Below, in pieces: positions 1-6,280 of a DNA stretch of 6,280 nucleotides (positions are counted from its first letter, which is position 1; each line of letters begins with the position of its first letter). Source of the stretch: Acidobacteriota bacterium (GTDB taxonomy: Bacteria > Acidobacteriota > Terriglobia > Terriglobales > Acidobacteriaceae); contig JAJXXG010001235.1 in assembly GCA_021781255.1 (NCBI GenBank), positions 1 through 6,280 on the forward strand. Reading direction: 5' to 3'. Made by a program: the position numbers and the translations under genes. The notes below the pieces were generated by a model. It was not told the origin of the DNA. It searched no databases and saw only the letters and a program-made list of their open reading frames with translations.

Positions 1-1165
<1,165 letters not shown>

Positions 1166-1218
1166 GACGGCGGGGCGGACTACAGGCAACCGCGCGGGTT
1201 GGAGCGTCATCCTAGCTG

Positions 1219-1235
1219 GGTAGTTGGTAACTACC
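1219..1235. repeat. Perfect 7-bp inverted repeat in the uvrB-receiver gap
   Basis: GGTAGTT (1219-1225) and AACTACC (1229-1235) are exact reverse complements separated by GGT. The palindrome lies about 46 bases upstream of the receiver-gene start. It could be an operator for a dimeric repressor or a small hairpin in the leader. It has no U-tract, so it is unlikely to be an intrinsic terminator. The regulator is unknown. Confidence 0.4.
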
Positions 1236-1280
1236 ACGGGGCGCGCATTCCGATCGCCGTTTGCGCCATTTCAGGGGGCA

Positions 1281-1652
1281 ATGTCAACGATTCTACTTGT
1301 GGATGACGACCCGCTTCAGGCGTTCGCTCGAAAATCTATCCTCGAAAAACGCTTTTCGAATGTGATGCGGGCAAATGATGCTGCCGAGGCGCTTTGCCTG
1401 GTGGAGCAACCGCACTTTGCCGGGCAACTGGGTCTGGTGATCGCCGGGCTGCACCTGCCGGGCATCGGCGGGCCGGCGTTTGTGGCGGAGCTGCACTCAC
1501 GCCTGCCGAAGGTGCCAGTGCTGGTGCTGGGCAGCGCAAGCGATAATCCGACGGACTACCCCGAGGCGCCGGTGCGCTTTTTGCCACGACCCACGACGGC
1601 GGAGGAACTGCTGGACGCCGCTGGGCAAATCCTTCAGGAACATGGCCGTTAG
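1281..1652 (+). CDS. Stand-alone receiver-domain protein (degenerate response regulator)
   Basis: This 123-residue protein consists of one CheY-like receiver domain with no output domain. Visible features are the beta1 strand and acidic pocket ILLVDDDP (residues 4-11), the LHLPGIGG loop (57-64), the beta4 strand PVLVLGSAS (79-87) and a final FLPRP (100-104) before the last helix. The phospho-acceptor aspartate expected just before LHLPG is Gly56 (codon GGG, 1446-1448). The conserved Lys of the usual KP is Arg103, and the switch Thr/Ser position aligns with Gly84 (Ser85 is next to it). It therefore probably does not signal by ordinary Asp phosphorylation and may act as a protein-interaction module. 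The start at 1281 was chosen because the receiver fold begins there and an AGGGGG stretch (1273-1278) precedes it, although closely spaced. A TTG at 1224 would add 19 residues that do not resemble the fold. No cognate kinase is present in the window. Confidence 0.85.
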   Translation: MSTILLVDDDPLQAFARKSILEKRFSNVMRANDAAEALCLVEQPHFAGQLGLVIAGLHLPGIGGPAFVAELHSRLPKVPVLVLGSASDNPTDYPEAPVRFLPRPTTAEELLDAAGQILQEHGR

Positions 1653-1667
1653 CCGCTGGCAACGGCC
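1644..1667 (+). terminator. Possible hairpin at the end of the receiver gene (no U-tract)
   Basis: GGCCGTT (1644-1650) pairs with AACGGCC (1661-1667). The stem continues, after one bulged A, with GCC/GGC around a GCT loop. This gives about 10 base pairs across the stop codon of the receiver gene. No run of T follows, so it is at best a weak or factor-assisted terminator or a 3'-end stabilising hairpin. Confidence 0.3.
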
Positions 1668-1707
1668 GGACGTCTGCCTGGTTCCCTTCCCATTGGCTCC
1701 GCCTTAG

Positions 1708-1725
1708 GTGTGAGCTAAATCACAC
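1708..1725. promoter_or_regulatory. CRP/FNR-family operator, exact TGTGA-N6-TCACA match
   Basis: The sequence reads GTGTGA-GCTAAA-TCACAC, with perfect 6-bp arms and a 6-base spacer. It contains the exact core TGTGA-N6-TCACA known for the Escherichia coli CRP dimer site. It is not FNR-like, because the FNR core is TTGAT-N4-ATCAA. Its centre (1716.5) lies about 98 bases upstream of the ccmF start and 64 bases downstream of the receiver gene's stop. This placement fits control of the ccm unit. Which Crp-like protein binds it in this organism cannot be told from the window. Confidence 0.7.
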
Positions 1726-1746
1726 GTTAAAAGCGTAGGATTAAGG

Positions 1747-1752
1747 GACAAT
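1747..1752 (+). promoter_or_regulatory. Candidate -10 box for the ccmF unit
   Basis: GACAAT matches TATAAT at four of six positions. It would place the start of transcription near 1758-1759, putting the centre of the CRP-type site at about -41.5 to -42.5. That is the usual spacing of a class II activated promoter, in which the activator replaces a good -35 box, and no good -35 box is visible. The spacing is the main support. The hexamer alone is weak. Confidence 0.35.
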
Positions 1753-1814
1753 GATCTCGCTGGGGGCGTTTTCATGGCCGCCTGTCCGCGTGCGAAAATC
1801 ATCGTGGAGATCTA

Positions 1815-3878
1815 ATGGCAACGTTTGGAAGTTTTGCCCTTTTAATAGCGTTGGCGCTAGCCGCCTACAATTTTTTTGCAGGGACCATCGCCTTGCGGTT
1901 GCTGGTGACGGGGCAGCCGGCGCGGGTGTCTCCGGAGCGGCTGGCGGACACGGCTCGAAGGGCTGGAATTGCGGGCTTTCTCGCGGTCAGCGCTGCGGCC
2001 TTTGCGCTGGTGTGGTCGGTCTTCACGAACGACTTCTCGATTACTTACATTCTGGAGCACTCCAACCGCGCGCTGCCGGCACCGTATAAGTTTGCGGCGC
2101 TGTGGAGCGGGCAGGAGGGGTCGCTGCTGCTGTGGGCGTGGCTGCTGGCGGCCTATGGATTTGTGCTGCGGCTGACGCACAAGACCGACGTGAAGCTCTA
2201 CGCCTATGCCGGAACCATTCTGGCGGCGGTGCAGGTGTTCTTTCTGGCGGTGGTGAACTTTGCCGCGCCGCCGTTCGCGCTGCTGCGAGGCGCCGTTCCG
2301 GACGACGGAAACGGCCTGAATCCGCTGCTGCAATATCCGGAGATGGTCATCCATCCGCCGATGCTGTACCTGGGGTATGTGGGCTTTACGGTGCCGTTTG
2401 CCTTTGCGCTGGGCGCGCTGATGATGCGGTATCCGGGCGAAAAGTGGATCAAGGTGACCCGCAGCTGGACGATGGTGACGTGGCTGTTCCTGACGCTGGG
2501 CATCTTCCTGGGCATGCACTGGGCGTATGCCGTACTGGGCTGGGGCGGCTACTGGGGCTGGGATCCGGTGGAGAACGCCAGCTTTATGCCATGGCTGACG
2601 GGCACGGCCTTCCTGCACAGTGTGATGATGCAGGAGCGCAAGGGAATGATGAAGAGCTGGAACGTGTGGCTGATCTTCACCACGTTCCTGCTGTCGCTGC
2701 TGGGTACCCTGCTGACCCGCGCGGGACTGGTGAGCTCGGTTCACGCGTTTGCGAAGTCGTCTATCGGCAACTGGTTTGTGACGTTCCTGGTGATTGTGCT
2801 GGCGGTGTGCATCTTTACGTACATTCTGCAGCGCAGCCACCTGAAGAGCGAGCAGCGGCTGGAGTCGCTGGTAAGCCGCGAGTCGAGCTTCCTGTTCAAC
2901 AACCTGGTGCTGCTGGCCGCCTGCTTTGTGATTCTGTGGGGCACGCTGTTCCCCATCCTGAGCGAGTTTGTGCAGGGCACGAAGGTGACGGTGGGCCCAC
3001 CGTTTTACAACCGCGTGGCGGTGCCGATTGGGTTGTTCCTGCTGTTCCTGACGGGCGTGGGACCGCTGCTGCCGTGGCGGGCGACGTCTCTGCGCGCAAT
3101 CCGGCGCAACTTTGTGATTCCGTCGATTGCGCTGTGGGCGACGGTGATTGTCTGCATGGCGGTGGGGGTTTTGCCGTGGAAGAACGGGCAGTTTGACACG
3201 GGCAACTTCTACGCGCTGGTGGCGTTTGCGCTGTCGGCGGGCGTGTTCACGGCCATCCTGTCGGAGTTTCTGCGCGGGGCCGCGGTGATTGCGAAGCAGA
3301 CGCACCGGAACATTTTTGCCTCGACGTATCTGCTGATTCGCCGCAACACGCGGCGCTACGGCGGATACATGATCCACATTGGCGTGGTGATTGTGGTGGT
3401 GGGCCTGGCGGGTGCGGCGTTCAACCGCAGCAACGAGCAGGAGCTGGCACTGCACGGGCGGATGCCGATTGGACCCTACACGCTGGAGTGCATTGGCTTT
3501 ACGCAGGACTCGAACCTGAACTACGACTCAGAGTACGCCGTGCTGGACGTCTACAAGGGCAGCCAGAAGCTGTTCCAGATGACGCCGGAGAAGCGTGTTT
3601 ACCTGGCCAGCCAGCAGCCGCAGACGATGGTGGCCATCCACTCCGTGCCGGGCTGGGACCTGTACGTGGTGTATGAGGGCACGAATCCGGCGACCGGGCA
3701 GCCGATCATCAAGGCCTTCCTGAATCCGCTGGTGAGCTGGATATGGGCAGGCGTGGTGCTGATTGTGTTTGGCACGTTTGTGGCGCTGGTGCCGAGCCTG
3801 ACCCCGGCAACGGCGGCGCTGCGGGTTCCGGCAGCCAGAACCGCGCCCGCCGAGCCGGCGCTGAGAGGGGGCGACTGA
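1815..3878 (+). CDS. ccmF: CcmF, cytochrome c maturation haem lyase subunit
   Basis: CcmF is the core of the System I haem ligase. In the cytoplasmic membrane it takes haem from holo-CcmE and joins it to CXXCH motifs of apocytochromes c in the periplasm. The 687-residue product is close to the usual 640-690. It has many hydrophobic segments and the tryptophan-rich WWD haem-binding motif at about 236-260 (GWGGYWGWDPVENASFMPW). The four haem-ligand histidines of the family are visible: His180 (in VIHPPMLYLGY), His268 (AFLHSV), His310 (SSVHAF) and His521 (MIHIGV), matching E. coli His173, 261, 303 and 491. A periplasmic domain at about 540-635 is followed by a last membrane helix at about 640-660 and a short Ala/Pro-rich tail. 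The ATG at 1815 is preceded by GGAG (1806-1809) at a 5-base spacing. The stop shares one base with the next gene's start. The upstream CRP-type site probably controls it. Confidence 0.98.
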   Translation: MATFGSFALLIALALAAYNFFAGTIALRLLVTGQPARVSPERLADTARRAGIAGFLAVSAAAFALVWSVFTNDFSITYILEHSNRALPAPYKFAALWSGQEGSLLLWAWLLAAYGFVLRLTHKTDVKLYAYAGTILAAVQVFFLAVVNFAAPPFALLRGAVPDDGNGLNPLLQYPEMVIHPPMLYLGYVGFTVPFAFALGALMMRYPGEKWIKVTRSWTMVTWLFLTLGIFLGMHWAYAVLGWGGYWGWDPVENASFMPWLTGTAFLHSVMMQERKGMMKSWNVWLIFTTFLLSLLGTLLTRAGLVSSVHAFAKSSIGNWFVTFLVIVLAVCIFTYILQRSHLKSEQRLESLVSRESSFLFNNLVLLAACFVILWGTLFPILSEFVQGTKVTVGPPFYNRVAVPIGLFLLFLTGVGPLLPWRATSLRAIRRNFVIPSIALWATVIVCMAVGVLPWKNGQFDTGNFYALVAFALSAGVFTAILSEFLRGAAVIAKQTHRNIFASTYLLIRRNTRRYGGYMIHIGVVIVVVGLAGAAFNRSNEQELALHGRMPIGPYTLECIGFTQDSNLNYDSEYAVLDVYKGSQKLFQMTPEKRVYLASQQPQTMVAIHSVPGWDLYVVYEGTNPATGQPIIKAFLNPLVSWIWAGVVLIVFGTFVALVPSLTPATAALRVPAARTAPAEPALRGGD

Positions 3879-4378
3879 TGGCATCGCTGCAACGCGGTTC
3901 CTTCTGGATCAAATCGGCACAGGCGATGCTGCTGGCGGTGGCCGTGTGCTTCTGGCTGGGGGCGAGTAACTCCAGCGCGCGCTTTAACGACCTGAGCCAC
4001 AGGATGATGTGCACGTGCGGCTGCGCCCAGCTGCTGGGCGAGTGCAACCATGTGGGCTGCACGGAGTCTGGCCGGGAGCGGAGCGAGCTGAGCGCGGCGA
4101 TTGAGGCGGGCAACACGGACCAGCAGATTCTGGCCAGCTTTGCCGCCAAGTACGGCGCCACGGTGCTGGCCGCGCCGCGCACGCAGGGCTTTGACCTGGT
4201 GGCGTGGATTGCTCCGTTTGCGGTGTTTGCCGCGGCTCTGCTGGGCACCATTCTGCTGGTGCGCCGGTGGTCGATTGGCAGGACGCAGGCGGCTGCGCAG
4301 CCCGCGAATCCTGAGATGGATGCGCTGCGCGAAAAGATTCGCCGCGAGACCGAGTCCGGCAACGACGGAGGTTTTTAG
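3878..4378 (+). CDS. ccmH: CcmH-like cytochrome c biogenesis protein with atypical Cys cluster
   Basis: CcmH-type proteins are membrane-anchored periplasmic thiol proteins that help keep apocytochrome cysteines reduced for the CcmF ligase. The 166-residue product has an N-terminal hydrophobic anchor or signal (about 14-31) and a small helical domain. It then has the family segment TDQQILASFAAKYGATVLAAP (80-100, continuous in the protein), resembling the CcmH region around its conserved YG and VL..P. A membrane helix (about 106-128) and a basic/charged tail follow. The family's LRCXXC is replaced by C45-T-C47-G-C49, with further cysteines at 56 and 61 in ECNHVGC. The start ATG (3878) overlaps the ccmF TGA by one base, and a purine-rich GAGAGGGGG lies at 3863-3871, so translation is probably coupled to ccmF. 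Assignment rests on context, topology and the post-Cys region. A different metal- or thiol-handling role remains possible. Confidence 0.82.
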   Translation: MASLQRGSFWIKSAQAMLLAVAVCFWLGASNSSARFNDLSHRMMCTCGCAQLLGECNHVGCTESGRERSELSAAIEAGNTDQQILASFAAKYGATVLAAPRTQGFDLVAWIAPFAVFAAALLGTILLVRRWSIGRTQAAAQPANPEMDALREKIRRETESGNDGGF

Positions 4379-4382
4379 AGCC

Positions 4383-4661
4383 ATGACGGAAACACAGGGA
4401 TTGCTTGCCGGAGTGATGCTGGCTCTTGCACTGGGTATCTACACCTTCTGGCCGGAGAACGTGTTTGCCAGCCAGCGGGAGAAGACCCGCCTGGACTATC
4501 TGCTGGAGCGCAAGGAACAGCTGTATGAGAACCTGCGCGACCTGAACTTTGAGTACCGCGCCGGGAAGTATCCGGAAGAGGATTTCCAGGCGCAGCGGGC
4601 TCTGCTGGAAGACGAAACGGCGCAGTTGCTGGCTGAGATTGAACACCTGCAGCAGGCATAG
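4383..4661 (+). CDS. Small membrane-anchored CcmI-like protein (no TPR domain)
   Basis: This 92-residue protein has one N-terminal membrane helix (about 5-24) followed by a charged helical, probably coiled-coil, region (31-90) with the motif LRDLNFEYRAGKYPEED (51-67). This layout resembles the N-terminal part of CcmI, the apocytochrome chaperone of System I. The large C-terminal TPR domain that binds apocytochrome in true CcmI is absent. It begins 4 bases after the CcmH-like gene. GGAGG (4367-4371) overlaps the end of that gene, at a rather long 11-base spacing. Co-transcription with ccmF and ccmH suggests that it serves as an assembly or scaffold subunit of the ligase complex. This role is inferred, and the family has only a loose sequence signature, so no symbol is given. 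Confidence 0.75.
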   Translation: MTETQGLLAGVMLALALGIYTFWPENVFASQREKTRLDYLLERKEQLYENLRDLNFEYRAGKYPEEDFQAQRALLEDETAQLLAEIEHLQQA

Positions 4662-4675
4662 GCAGCGCACAACGC

Positions 4676-5971
4676 ATGACGCAAGCACGAAGGACGCTAC
4701 AACCGGATATGAGATCGATCAAGCTACTTTTGCACTCCGCAGCCGCGAGCCTTTTTCTGGCTGCAGCGCTCGCACAGGCCTCTCAGGTGAGCGGCACGGT
4801 GACCAACAAGACCACGGGCAAGCCCGCTGCCGGAGACAGCGTGGTTCTGCTGGACGTACAGGCAGGCATGGCAGAGGTTGCGCATGCCACCACGGACGCC
4901 AGCGGACACTACACGATCAACATTCCGGGCAGCAACCCCTACCTGATCCGCGTGAACCACCAGGGAGCGGGATACTTTATCGCGGCGCCGCAGGGCGGAG
5001 CGCCGGGCGATATCCCGGTGTTCGACGTGGCGGCGAAGGTGGAGGGCGTGTTCATCGAGGCCGACGTGCTGGAGTTTGAAGCCGACAACGGCCAGCTGAA
5101 GGTGACGGAGCGCTTCTTTGTGCACAACACGAGCAATCCGCCAAAGACAGAGTGGAGCCCGCATACCTTTGAGATCGTGCTGCCGCCCGAGGCGGTGATT
5201 GTGGGCACGGCGGCACAGCGGCCCACGGGCCTGCCCACGGCCGTGAAGCTGGACCCGGTGGGCGCGAAGGGGCACTACTCGTTCAACTTCCCGATTCAGC
5301 CGGATGAGGGCGACAAGGATACGCTGTTCCAACTGGAGTACACGCTGCCCTACTCCGACGGGAAGTTCACCCTCCACACGCAGGTGACGCTGCCGACGCA
5401 GAGCGTGGGAATCCTGCTGCCGAAGAGCATGACCTTCCAGGCGGCTTCTGGCTCGGTGTTCCAGTCTGTGCCGGAAGACCCCAACGTGCAGACCTATGTG
5501 GCGCGGAACGCGGTGCCGGGCAAGACGCTGGAATATACGGTTTCCGGCACGGGGTCGATTCCGCGGCAGACCGGCCAGGGCGACAACAGCGGCCAGTCGG
5601 ACGCGACCACGAGCCAGCCGGGAGGCGGCATCGGCGAGCCCATCAACACGCCGGACCCGCTGAGCAAGTACAAGTGGTGGATTCTGGGCGCGCTGGCCCT
5701 GCTGCTGGCAGCGGCTGCGGCCTTCCTGCTGCGCAAGCCTGCGGGAGCGGCCACGGCGGCACCGGCGGCGGCGGGCGGCGCGGGAGCACCGGCGGCGGCT
5801 CCGTTGTACAGTTCGCCGGCGGCAAAGAACTCTGCCCTGCTGACGGCGCTGAAGGAGGAACTTTTCGCGCTGGAGAGCGAGAAGCTCTCGGGAGCGATCA
5901 AGCCGGAAGAGTACGCGGAAGTGAAAGCAGCGCTGGAAACCGTGCTGAAGCGGGCGCTGAATCGAAAGTAG
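4676..5971 (+). CDS. Secreted, membrane-anchored protein with carboxypeptidase-regulatory-like domain
   Basis: I do not recognise a named gene. The 431-residue product has a signal peptide (hydrophobic 16-33, likely cleavage after AQA at 33-35). A beta-rich carboxypeptidase-regulatory-like domain (about 37-104; VSGTVTNKTTGKP, then TTDASGHYTINIP) follows. Next come a second beta-rich region (about 120-290) of unknown family, a Ser/Gly/Gln-rich linker, one membrane helix (about 334-352) and an Ala/Pro linker (356-376). The end is helical (385-431) and resembles the CcmI-like protein encoded just upstream. The large domains should face the periplasm, with the C-terminal helix in the cytoplasm. 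It lies 14 bases after the previous gene and ends just before a strong terminator, so it is the last gene of the ccm unit. No protease or peptidase active site is seen. An ATG at 4709 (residue 12) is an equally good start: it opens directly into a typical signal peptide, with AAGGA at 4690-4694. Neither start has an ideal ribosome site. Confidence 0.82.
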   Translation: MTQARRTLQPDMRSIKLLLHSAAASLFLAAALAQASQVSGTVTNKTTGKPAAGDSVVLLDVQAGMAEVAHATTDASGHYTINIPGSNPYLIRVNHQGAGYFIAAPQGGAPGDIPVFDVAAKVEGVFIEADVLEFEADNGQLKVTERFFVHNTSNPPKTEWSPHTFEIVLPPEAVIVGTAAQRPTGLPTAVKLDPVGAKGHYSFNFPIQPDEGDKDTLFQLEYTLPYSDGKFTLHTQVTLPTQSVGILLPKSMTFQAASGSVFQSVPEDPNVQTYVARNAVPGKTLEYTVSGTGSIPRQTGQGDNSGQSDATTSQPGGGIGEPINTPDPLSKYKWWILGALALLLAAAAAFLLRKPAGAATAAPAAAGGAGAPAAAPLYSSPAAKNSALLTALKEELFALESEKLSGAIKPEEYAEVKAALETVLKRALNRK

Positions 5972-5988
5972 CTGGGCGGAAAGCACGG

Positions 5989-6028
5989 CCGGGGCTGCCT
6001 CCAGGGTGGAGGCAGCCCCGGTTTTTTT
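5989..6028 (+). terminator. Strong intrinsic terminator of the ccm unit
   Basis: A perfect 14-bp GC-rich stem, CCGGGGCTGCCTCC (5989-6002) with its reverse complement (6008-6021), encloses a 5-base AGGGT loop. Seven T (6022-6028) follow directly. It begins 17 bases after the stop of the 431-residue protein gene and separates the ccm unit from htpX. Confidence 0.96.
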
Positions 6029-6100
6029 GCGGCGCAGCGGGGCCCCGGTCCGATTTCCTGATTCCTCGCACCGGCATCTCTCGTCCAATAGGCAGAAAGG

Positions 6101-6117
6101 TGGAGATTAAACTCCAT
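6101..6117 (+). promoter_or_regulatory. htpX ribosome-binding site inside a small hairpin
   Basis: GGAG (6102-6105) lies 10 bases before the htpX ATG and is the likely Shine-Dalgarno sequence. TGGAG (6101-6105) can pair with CTCCA (6112-6116) around an ATTAAA loop, covering both the ribosome site and the A of the start codon. A G-U pair (6100 with 6117) could lengthen the stem. An upstream AAGG (6097-6100) would remain mostly free. Confidence 0.4.
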
Positions 6118-6280
6118 GAACGCCTTCAAGACCACGATGCTGCTGACTGCGCTAACCGTATTGCTGGTTCTGGCCGGGCAGTACCTGGGCGGAACCAACG
6201 GAGCGTGGATTGCTTTTGCGATTGCCGCGGCAACCAACTTCTTCAGCTACTTCTACTCCGACAAGATTGCGCTGGCGATG
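6116..6280 (+). CDS. htpX: HtpX-type membrane zinc metalloprotease (N-terminal 55 codons; 3' end outside window)
   Basis: HtpX is an M48-family zinc protease of the cytoplasmic membrane that helps degrade misfolded membrane proteins. The 55 residues present start [15 protein letters not shown]. They run through a first membrane helix, a short GGTNG turn, a second helix and then [15 protein letters not shown], which is the characteristic HtpX N-terminal hairpin ending in a SDK motif. The catalytic HEXXH region would lie downstream, outside the window. The ATG at 6116 has GGAG 10 bases upstream. The gene has its own non-coding leader after the strong terminator, so it is probably transcribed separately from the ccm unit. 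No convincing promoter is seen in 6029-6100. Confidence 0.92.
   Translation, partial: MNAFKTTMLLTALTVLLVLAGQYLGGTNGAWIAFAIAAATNFFSYFYSDKIALAM

Larger units (their letters stand above)
1653..1814 (+). other. Non-coding regulatory gap upstream of the ccm unit
   Basis: This 162-base stretch separates the receiver gene from ccmF. It holds a perfect CRP-type palindrome and a possible -10 box, both listed separately, followed by about 60 bases of leader. No tRNA, riboswitch or convincing small gene is seen. An open frame starting at 1751 runs into ccmF in another frame and looks like a shadow. Confidence 0.7.

Noticed and set aside
1187..1201. CAACC-GCGCG-GGTTG hairpin after uvrB as a terminator
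   Set aside because: There are only five base pairs and no T-run follows, so it cannot be supported as an intrinsic terminator.
1751..2089. Possible 112-codon gene starting in the ccmF leader
   Set aside because: Most of it overlaps ccmF in another frame, no ribosome site precedes it beyond a weak AAGGG, and the product resembles nothing recognisable.
2102..3196. Plus-strand open frame of 364 codons within ccmF
   Set aside because: It is a frame-shifted reading of ccmF, rich in Gly and Ala without membrane helices or motifs.
1857..3455. Long open frame on the minus strand opposite ccmF (532 codons)
   Set aside because: Its product is rich in Arg, His and Gln with no recognisable domain, as expected for the complement of a GC-rich membrane protein gene. 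The + strand frame encodes a full CcmF with all key residues.
5749..5810. GC-rich GCGGCG-type repeats as a regulatory or mobile repeat
   Set aside because: They simply encode the Ala/Pro/Gly linker after the membrane helix of the 431-residue protein.
4724..6088. Minus-strand open frame of 454 codons opposite the 431-residue protein gene
   Set aside because: It is Arg-rich low-complexity sequence, would run through the strong terminator stem, and has no domain. The + strand frame has a signal peptide, domains and a membrane helix.
6029..6100. Promoter for htpX
   Set aside because: Candidate boxes such as CTGATT (6058-6063) and CAATAG (6086-6091) match consensus poorly and are too far apart.

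Overview
The window is a GC-rich bacterial chromosomal segment. All of its genes lie on the + strand. The DNA-repair and cytochrome c maturation genes, a protein with a carboxypeptidase-regulatory-like fold followed by a membrane anchor, and the form of the HtpX N-terminus together suggest an acidobacterium of the Terriglobales/Acidobacteriaceae type. That placement is inferred from family resemblance, not tested by a search.

Layout: (1) bases 1-1165 hold the C-terminal part of uvrB, the excision-repair helicase, cut by the window edge. (2) After a 115-base gap with a short palindrome (1219-1235) comes a small stand-alone receiver-domain protein (1281-1652). It has lost the phospho-acceptor aspartate and other signalling residues. 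(3) A 162-base non-coding stretch (1653-1814) carries a perfect CRP-type operator (1708-1725) and a possible -10 box. (4) Four tightly packed genes follow: ccmF (haem-apocytochrome ligase subunit), a CcmH-like protein with an unusual cysteine cluster, a 92-residue membrane-anchored CcmI-like protein, and a 431-residue secreted, membrane-anchored protein. The first two overlap by one base, the next gap is 4 bases and the last is 14 bases. The unit ends at a textbook intrinsic terminator (5989-6028). (5) The window closes with the first 55 codons of htpX (6116 onward), whose Shine-Dalgarno sequence lies in a small hairpin.

The four-gene unit looks like the late (haem ligation) half of System I cytochrome c maturation. 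CcmF would take haem from holo-CcmE and, with CcmH/CcmI-type partners that handle apocytochrome thiols, attach it to CXXCH sites in the periplasm. The early genes (ccmA, B, C, E) and a CcmG thioredoxin are not in this window. The CRP-type operator suggests that a global regulator controls the unit, possibly in response to carbon or respiratory state. The most unusual points are the non-canonical CcmH cysteine motif, the degenerate receiver, the helical motif shared by the last two proteins of the unit, and the uncharacterised 431-residue protein tied to cytochrome maturation.
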